A DNA stretch of 24,982 nt from Paludibacteraceae bacterium. GTDB lineage: Bacteria; Bacteroidota; Bacteroidia; Bacteroidales; Paludibacteraceae. The position numbers were made by a program, and so were the translations under genes. Shown in pieces: positions 15,561-20,327 of this stretch. How positions within the stretch are numbered: the stretch's first letter is position 1; each line of letters begins with the position of its first letter. Below the pieces are notes generated by a model. The model had not been told where the DNA came from. It saw only the letters and a program-made list of their open reading frames with translations, and did no database searches. The DNA lies in assembly GCA_904502115.1 (NCBI GenBank), contig CAJGDW010000009.1, forward strand, positions 1 to 24,982, read 5' to 3'.

Positions 15561-15681
15561 AGAAGTCGAAATATTGAACCTTTGGAATGACTTTCAAAAA
15601 GTTGTAAAATTCATTAACGACAACTTCAGTTGGTTAAATCCAATAATGGAACAAATAACCAACAAAAAATTTTATTTATAG
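15553..15681 (+). pseudogene. Detached 3' end of the large serine recombinase gene
   Basis: From the att core (GTA CTC GAA) an uninterrupted frame of 42 codons runs to TAG at 15679-15681, encoding VLEEVEILNLWNDFQKVV, more residues of similar character, and the end ITNKKFYL. The first three residues VLE are those encoded at the right core in the frame of the recombinase at 20328. When the element circularises, these codons become the natural end of that protein (529 + 42 = 571 residues). In the integrated state the piece has no start codon other than an unsupported TTG at 15574, and it should be silent. It is not decayed, only separated, so 'pseudogene' is used for lack of a better type. Confidence 0.75.
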
Positions 15682-15955
15682 TTGGCTCTAAAAAAACAAC
15701 TCCTTAGAAAAGAACCTCAACAAATAATTAAAATTAGTATATATCCTCACTTGCCCCTTATTATCAATTAGTTATATCGGTAAGCGCCCTTTTATTTATC
15801 CTTCCAGAGGAAGGTTAAATAGGCATACACCTGTTTGGTTCAAATATTTTTTCTAAAGATTTTACAAAACAAAAATAAACTTACCAAAAATACTAACTTT
15901 TTCAATTTTACTAGATATTTATTTAAAAATAATAATATAAAAAAATAATAACATT
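15682..15955. other. Non-coding left-end region with a long imperfect hairpin
   Basis: I see no gene in these 274 bases. The notable item is a dyad at 15779-15831: CCTTCC/GGAAGG around an AGA loop, extended through TATTTA/TAAATA and GCC/GGC with small bulges. There is no T-tract behind it, so it is not a typical terminator. The rest is very AT-rich, especially 15900-15955 in front of the next ORF, and probably holds its promoter. Confidence 0.5.
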
Positions 15956-16150
15956 ATGATTAAAAATTACAAACGACAATTTCGCGAACGTGATGAAGTC
16001 ACGAAACAGAAGATAAGTAATAGTCTTCGCAACCGTACAAAAAGTGCTGTACATCGCCAAGCCATCTCTGATGGGTTAAAGGCATATTGGGAGGGTGTTC
16101 CTTCGATGAAGAATAACGAAGGAAAAACTCTTAACAATGGCAAAGAGTGA
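15956..16150 (+). CDS. Small basic NUMOD3-like protein ahead of the replication initiator
   Basis: A 64-residue basic protein. The core TKQKISNSLRNRTKSAVHRQ followed by AISDGLKAYW resembles two copies of the NUMOD3 DNA-binding helix pattern (KISxxLxGRxxS), known from homing endonucleases and other DNA-binding proteins. No nuclease domain follows. It overlaps the next gene by 14 nt, so the two are probably translated together and may act together at the element's origin; that is inference. The start ATG follows an extremely AT-rich stretch. Confidence 0.6.
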   Translation: MIKNYKRQFRERDEVTKQKISNSLRNRTKSAVHRQAISDGLKAYWEGVPSMKNNEGKTLNNGKE

Positions 16151-16994
16151 TTTAGGTAGAACTATTATTGATGAATTAAAACTCTGTTATTCAGCAGAGT
16201 TTTCTCTTTTAAGTGAATTATCAAATTTAGATTTATACACTAGCTATTATTATGATGACTTCTTGTTATTTAGAATTGAGCATAAACATTATGAATATTG
16301 TTTCAGAGTAAGTTATTGTTTTGATTCAAATGTTCATACAAAAATAGCTGTTCTATGTTTTGGACTAAAGGGTACTAAAAGATTTCCAAATTATGTTTAC
16401 TATGAAATTGCAAATAAAGCATTGTATAATAATGATATGTTAAAAACAGCATTGAAATTACCAAATGATTTAAGAATGGTTTTTAATCACATTACATCTA
16501 TTGATTTAGCCCGTGATTATAAATATGATGTTGTAAAACGTATAAGAAAATTTGCAAGGCGTAGTGATGTTAAAATAAATGTGAATGGTAAAAAGATTGA
16601 TAAGAATAAAGATTGTGATAATGGGCATTTTGTTTTCCCTTTAAATTTTAAGAGACTATCAAATCCTACTATAAATATTAAGCAAGCGAAAGCAAAAAAG
16701 AATAAAAATAAGGGATTAACGTTGAGTGTTTATAATAAATCCAAAGAGATTGTAAAATCTCATAAAGAATACATAAAGGAATTTTATGGAAATCCAAAAT
16801 CCCTTCATCGCATAGAAGTGCATCAGAATAACGATGAAATAAAACGCTTTTGCAAGAATTCAGGAATAAAACAAGTTTTAACCCTCATATTTAATCAACT
16901 ATTTTTGGATTCTATGTTTAGTGCTCATTTATCGTCTCTGTTGAGGTTTACGAAGGGAAGAACTAAGATTGAATGGGATGATTTCTTGCAATGA
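16137..16994 (+). CDS. Probable replication initiation protein (Rep_trans/phage initiator-like)
   Basis: A 285-residue basic protein. The order of three blocks resembles plasmid and filamentous-phage replication initiators of the Rep_trans type: SIDLARDYKYDV near 121-132 (the R/S-x-D-x-A-x-D strand), LSVYNKSKEI near 195-204, and LHRIEVHQNN near 223-232 (the R-x-E strand). Such proteins nick an origin and remain on the DNA through a tyrosine. I cannot fix the catalytic Tyr. The dyad-rich regions on either side would suit a rolling-circle origin. It overlaps the NUMOD3-like ORF, and its use of A/T-ending codons differs strongly from the chromosomal genes. A transposon-type HUH protein is a less likely alternative. 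Confidence is moderate because the match was made by eye. Confidence 0.5.
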   Translation: MAKSDLGRTIIDELKLCYSAEFSLLSELSNLDLYTSYYYDDFLLFRIEHKHYEYCFRVSYCFDSNVHTKIAVLCFGLKGTKRFPNYVYYEIANKALYNNDMLKTALKLPNDLRMVFNHITSIDLARDYKYDVVKRIRKFARRSDVKINVNGKKIDKNKDCDNGHFVFPLNFKRLSNPTINIKQAKAKKNKNKGLTLSVYNKSKEIVKSHKEYIKEFYGNPKSLHRIEVHQNNDEIKRFCKNSGIKQVLTLIFNQLFLDSMFSAHLSSLLRFTKGRTKIEWDDFLQ

Positions 16995-17020
16995 GAAGGT
17001 ATGATAACAACACCCCCTGA

Positions 17021-17036
17021 GACTGCATATGCAGTC
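17021..17036. repeat. 16-bp perfect palindrome
   Basis: GACTGCATATGCAGTC is its own reverse complement and lies 26 nt after the replication-initiator stop codon. It could be an operator for a dimeric protein or part of an origin. Confidence 0.7.
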
Positions 17037-17082
17037 GTAAGTATAATGGGGAAAAAAGCCAATTGCAATTCGGCGTTTGAGA

Positions 17083-17141
17083 TTTGCAAAAAAAAGAAAA
17101 AAAGAGAAATGCTGAGGTTACCAATAATACCCCAGCATTTT
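17083..17141 (-). terminator. Strong minus-strand intrinsic terminator of the lipoprotein gene
   Basis: AAATGCTG (17107-17114) pairs with CAGCATTT (17133-17140), and GG/CC extend it past one mismatch. On the minus strand the hairpin is followed by long T-runs (17083-17106). It lies about 100 nt beyond the lipoprotein stop codon. Confidence 0.75.
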
Positions 17142-17147
17142 CAATTA

Positions 17148-17175
17148 ATTTTGTACTATACCTATTTTGTACTAT
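17148..17175. repeat. Two direct copies of ATTTTGTACTAT
   Basis: The 12-bp sequence occurs at 17148-17159 and 17164-17175, a 16-bp period. It lies between the terminator and the lipoprotein gene end. Iteron-like binding sites are possible, but two copies are few. Confidence 0.6.
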
Positions 17176-17243
17176 TTTTATGTTAAGAGAATAGTATAAT
17201 GGTGTATTAATCTTACTCTTTTAGATATAAAGAATACAAAGAG

Positions 17244-18230
17244 TTATTTTTTAACTTGTTTAGATTCTTTTTTCGCAATCTTTTGAGCAAGTTTGATTTG
17301 TTTTTGATTTAGTTTTTCTATTGTTTTAGTTAAATCATTGTCTTTTTTTACTTGTGCGTTATTCCACTCTTTAAGAGCATTGATTTTTTCTACAACAACA
17401 GAAACATCGTTAGAGGTTTTAGCAGAACTAATATTCGATTCAATTTCAGATACATACTCTTCGATGCATGCTTCTTTTTGTTCAGGTTTTAGGTTGCTTA
17501 CTCTACCTGATTTGAAATTATTGCTTAATGTAGTCGTCAATAATTTACCTTCTTTCTTAAAGATTTTTTTTGCTTCTTTGATTAAATCTTCTCTGTTCTT
17601 ACTGTAGAATTTATCAAGTTTTTTGTCTGTTTTTGATAACGAATTATTGTAATCCTGCAAAGCATCTAATTTTTGTTCGATAACAAGAACTTCTTCTGAT
17701 GTTGTTACAGCCTTTACATTCAGTTGAATTTCAACTTTCATGTCATTAATGTATCTTTTGATTTCTCTAGGCGATGCTTTTACGACAATTCCATCATTAA
17801 ACTTGTCGAGCAATTCAGTATCCAAAATCAAGTTAGTAAATCCAACTACTTCAGCGTTATCGCTATCCCAATTGTATATGCCAATTACTTGGTATGTATT
17901 ATCACCTGTAATGATAATACCATTACCTCCCAAATTATATGCTTGTTTAACTGCATTTTCATAGAACTTTTTGCGGATTTCTTTTTGTTTGCTCATGAAA
18001 ATAGGGAAGATGAAAGGTTCATATGCATTGTGAGAAATAACCATATAATCTCCTTGTACATCATTTTCGGATAGGAAGATACGTACTTTACTTTTAGCTT
18101 CTAATTCTTCCTTGCTATTCATGCGTACATCATAGTTTCCTTGTAGTTCTCTGACGTTGTAAACTTTATTACTACAAGATGTAGAGGTGATAAGTAATCC
18201 TAATAATACTAAGTATAATAACTTTTTCAT
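17244..18230 (-). CDS. Lipoprotein with duplicated helical repeat (element cargo)
   Basis: The 328-residue product starts with a lipoprotein signal, MKKLLYLVLLGLLITSTSC, whose Cys19 is the lipidation site. Residues 20-150 are mixed alpha/beta and include a glycine-rich LGGNGIIITGDNTYQVIGIY. Two related helical units follow: TSEEVLVIEQKLDALQDYNN (177-196) and TSNDVSVVVEKINALKEWNN (272-291), each preceded by a helix (near 155-170 and 254-268). A Lys-rich end closes the protein. It should sit in the outer or inner membrane facing the periplasm. The function is unknown. It is the only gene in the element without an obvious role in maintenance, so it could be cargo such as a surface-exclusion or immunity protein; there is no direct evidence. 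It has its own strong terminator. Confidence 0.8.
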   Translation of the reverse strand: MKKLLYLVLLGLLITSTSCSNKVYNVRELQGNYDVRMNSKEELEAKSKVRIFLSENDVQGDYMVISHNAYEPFIFPIFMSKQKEIRKKFYENAVKQAYNLGGNGIIITGDNTYQVIGIYNWDSDNAEVVGFTNLILDTELLDKFNDGIVVKASPREIKRYINDMKVEIQLNVKAVTTSEEVLVIEQKLDALQDYNNSLSKTDKKLDKFYSKNREDLIKEAKKIFKKEGKLLTTTLSNNFKSGRVSNLKPEQKEACIEEYVSEIESNISSAKTSNDVSVVVEKINALKEWNNAQVKKDNDLTKTIEKLNQKQIKLAQKIAKKESKQVKK

Positions 18231-18574
18231 AATCTGTGATTTTTATTGTTAAACTGTTAATGATATTTTTTAGTCCATTTCCTTGAGTTTAGACAATAAA
18301 AAAACGTGGACTAAATACTTCGTTTACGCTTCTGAGGTATCGCCAAACACCATAGCACCATATACGAGTAAAAGCCCACGCCGAGGCGTGAGCGTCTTTA
18401 CTTTTACTCTTGGTGCTTTCTATAAAATTGGCGATTTTCAGATAGCAAGAATAATAAAGTAATACGCTTCTTTATTTATATGTCTTTTAGAATCAATGTT
18501 TCATAGGCAGTTATTTTTTTATCCTTTGACAAAGGTATGTAATATGTTTGTTAAAAACAATATTTGTGATATTT
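18231..18574. other. Structured non-coding region, candidate origin or structured RNA
   Basis: No gene is visible in these 344 bases, but the centre is packed with dyads. TTTAGTCCA (18269-18277) pairs with TGGACTAAA (18307-18315). Just after it come nested pairs: TCTGA/TCAGA (18331-18335, 18438-18442), ATCGCCAA/TTGGCGAT (18339-18346, 18428-18435), AGCACCA/TGGTGCT (18354-18360, 18411-18417), GAGTAAAAG/CTTTTACTC (18366-18374, 18401-18409), CACGC/GCGTG (18377-18381, 18386-18390). Direct copies of TACGCTTCT (18325-18333, 18463-18471) flank the nested set. The function could be a single-strand replication origin, a transfer origin or a non-coding RNA. Confidence 0.65.
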
Positions 18575-19165
18575 TTATTCATAGATTGCTTCGATGAAAT
18601 CCATCATCTTATCGACTATTGAGTTCTTTTTTAAGTCTTTATTTAAAGTGCTTGACTGTTGACTTATATCAAATATTTTAAACTCAGTAATACCATCACA
18701 TTTACATAAAGTTAAGTAAAATCTTTGTACCTCAGCGTCAAACATTAATGTGAACACCTCATTTATTCCGTAACGATATGTAATAGCATCTTTCCTCATA
18801 TTACTAGTAGAGCGGTTATAGAAATCTTCAATAGTATCTTTTAGCATTCTACCTCTATTGCATATTGGTATATGTACTATCCCTTCCACTTTATCAATAA
18901 TATTAATAAACTGTTCCCTACTTTTGATAGAATAAATCTGATTGCCAGTCTCAACAAACCCATTAATGTACGAAAAATCTTCTGCTATTAAATCCATTGG
19001 GTTAACACCAATAGTTTCTGCTATTCTATTTAGTTGGTACAGTGAAGGATTTTCATTCGCTAGTAGTTGTGAAACTGCAGAAGGTGTGATATTCATTCTC
19101 CCTGCTAATTCTTTTATTGAAATCCCTTTTTCTTTTAGTATTTCTTTGATTATAACTCTTGCCAT
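18575..19165 (-). CDS. XRE-family transcriptional regulator
   Basis: The first 60 residues form a Cro/CI-type helix-turn-helix: ILKEKGISIKELAGRMNITP followed by SAVSQLLANENPSLYQLNRI, with recognition helix near SAVSQLL. The C-terminal 130 residues, with NRGRMLKDTIEDFYNRS and DAEVQRFYLTLCKCDG, have no recognised domain. It is transcribed away from the small serine recombinase gene, with both promoters in the 143-nt gap, an arrangement typical of a repressor controlling an integrase or excision gene. The protein may hold the element in the integrated state; this is inferred from layout only. It has no LexA-like Ser-Lys protease motif that I can see. Confidence 0.8.
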   Translation of the reverse strand: MARVIIKEILKEKGISIKELAGRMNITPSAVSQLLANENPSLYQLNRIAETIGVNPMDLIAEDFSYINGFVETGNQIYSIKSREQFINIIDKVEGIVHIPICNRGRMLKDTIEDFYNRSTSNMRKDAITYRYGINEVFTLMFDAEVQRFYLTLCKCDGITEFKIFDISQQSSTLNKDLKKNSIVDKMMDFIEAIYE

Positions 19166-19181
19166 ATTTAATAAATTTTGG

Positions 19182-19189
19182 CAAAAATA
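19182..19189 (-). promoter_or_regulatory. Probable promoter of the XRE regulator gene, -7 element TATTTTTG
   Basis: The minus strand reads TATTTTTG, fitting TAnnTTTG, 16 nt before the regulator's ATG. The -33 region is only T-rich. Confidence 0.45.
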
Positions 19190-19240
19190 GATAAAAAAAA
19201 TAAGAAAATGCTAATTTATTATGAAATAATTTAGAAATAA

Positions 19241-19272
19241 CTTGTTTGTTGATTTAGAAAACACTAATTTTG
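19241..19272 (+). promoter_or_regulatory. Probable promoter of the small serine recombinase gene
   Basis: TAATTTTG (19265-19272) fits the -7 element. CTTG (19241-19244) lies 20 nt upstream and an overlapping TTTG at 19245-19248 lies 16 nt upstream. An ATTAT/ATAAT dyad near 19217-19229 could be an operator for the divergent regulator. Confidence 0.5.
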
Positions 19273-19308
19273 CATTGCGATAATAAGGAATAACTAAATT
19301 TATATAAT

Positions 19309-19941
19309 ATGAAGAAGGTGGTTTTATTACTAAGAGTATCAACAAACTCACAAGATTACGAATACCAACGTAACACACTCACAGAACTATGTAAACGAAA
19401 TGGTTGGCAAATAGTTCATACAGTTGAGAATAAAGTGTCTGGCGCAAAGAAAAACGAAGATAGAGAAGAAATAATTGAATTACTTGATTATGTCAAGCAT
19501 AATAATGTTGATATGGTTCTTGCGACAGAGGTTAGTCGTATTGGTCGTAATACTCTTGAAGCTTTAAAGACTATTGAGATTCTTAACGAGCACAAAGTAA
19601 ATTTATACTTTGCAAATTATGGAATAGAAACTTTACTACCAAATGCTGAGGTTAATCCAATTGCAAGACTGCTTCTAACAATATGTTTGGAAATTTCAAG
19701 TTACGAACGCAATTTAATTAAATACAGAATGAAAGCAGGGTATGAAGATTATTTAAAGAGAAGAAAAGATAACCCAAATTTGCGACTTGGAAGACAAGGT
19801 TACGAAAAGGACGAAAAGTCATATCGAGAGGATTATAAAGAAGAATTAACCTTGCTTAGAAAAGGTATAAGTCTTCGTAACATTCAGAAATTAACAGGCA
19901 CTAGCATCGGAACTTTGCAAAAAATTAAAAAATTTGTGTAA
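19309..19941 (+). CDS. Small serine recombinase (resolvase/invertase family)
   Basis: Recombines DNA through a phosphoserine link. The N-terminal catalytic domain begins VVLLLRVSTNSQDYEYQRN, with the nucleophile at Ser11. It continues with VLATEVSRIGRNTLEAL (catalytic arginines near 69-72) and the E-helix region LLLTICLEISSYERNLIKYR. The C-terminal end LLRKGISLRNIQKLTGTSIG is a short helix-turn-helix for DNA binding. At 210 residues it has the normal size of a resolvase. It is divergent from the XRE regulator and may resolve multimers of the circular form or assist excision; it could also be an invertase. Confidence 0.88.
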   Translation: MKKVVLLLRVSTNSQDYEYQRNTLTELCKRNGWQIVHTVENKVSGAKKNEDREEIIELLDYVKHNNVDMVLATEVSRIGRNTLEALKTIEILNEHKVNLYFANYGIETLLPNAEVNPIARLLLTICLEISSYERNLIKYRMKAGYEDYLKRRKDNPNLRLGRQGYEKDEKSYREDYKEELTLLRKGISLRNIQKLTGTSIGTLQKIKKFV

Positions 19942-20143
19942 CCCTCCCTTGACTTTTTAAAACTAAAACCGTATTGTATGTTCAGTAAGATTGATAACAT
20001 TAGAAATTATGAATACAAGTTGATTATTTGATAGAAAACGCACGAGCAAGTGCAAGGGTTTTACGCTTATCCCTGCCGTACAAGAATGCCCCAGAGAGAG
20101 TGATGGTGCAGGTGAAAAACAAATAACCTCAGCGCATAAATAA
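19942..20143. other. Intergenic region with a G/C-richer block and short hairpins
   Basis: I see no convincing gene. From about 20036 to 20130 the sequence is richer in G and C than the rest of the element, and it has short dyads: GCAC/GTGC at 20040-20053 and GCAAGGG with CCCTGC at 20052-20076. It could be a recombination site for the neighbouring resolvase or a leader of the recombinase transcript; neither is shown. Confidence 0.35.
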
Positions 20144-20185
20144 CAAAGCAAAGAGGAGTGCGAGAGCACAAAATACTTAGTAAAA

Positions 20186-20323
20186 TTGAATAACTTAAAA
20201 CTAACCCAAGATGACATAAGAAGAATAATTGGAACTCAAATAACAGATGAGCAAGTGGAAGAAATCGCAGATTTCTTGGCATTATTTGCAATAATAACAT
20301 ACAATAATTTAGTTAAAGAATAG
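20186..20323 (+). CDS. Small acidic ORF directly ahead of the large recombinase
   Basis: A 45-codon frame beginning at TTG 20186 encodes KLTQDDIRRIIGTQITDEQV followed by EEIADFLALFAIITYNNLVK, a compact, mostly helical protein with alternating charged and hydrophobic residues. It ends 4 nt before the recombinase ATG at 20328, a spacing that suggests coupling. The frame is open back to 20144 but no ATG is available, so the start is uncertain. The composition is protein-like rather than random. It may be an accessory factor for the recombinase, such as a directionality factor, but no family is recognised. Confidence 0.5.
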   Translation: MNNLKLTQDDIRRIIGTQITDEQVEEIADFLALFAIITYNNLVKE

Positions 20324-20327
20324 ATAT

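Noticed and set aside
15574..15681. A stand-alone 35-aa gene starting at TTG 15574
   Set aside because: The same frame continues without a stop to the att core and matches the recombinase frame there, so it is better read as the detached end of that gene.
18269..18471. CRISPR array or integron attC reading of the dyads
   Set aside because: There are no regularly spaced repeats and no cas or tyrosine-integrase genes; the pairings are nested, not tandem.
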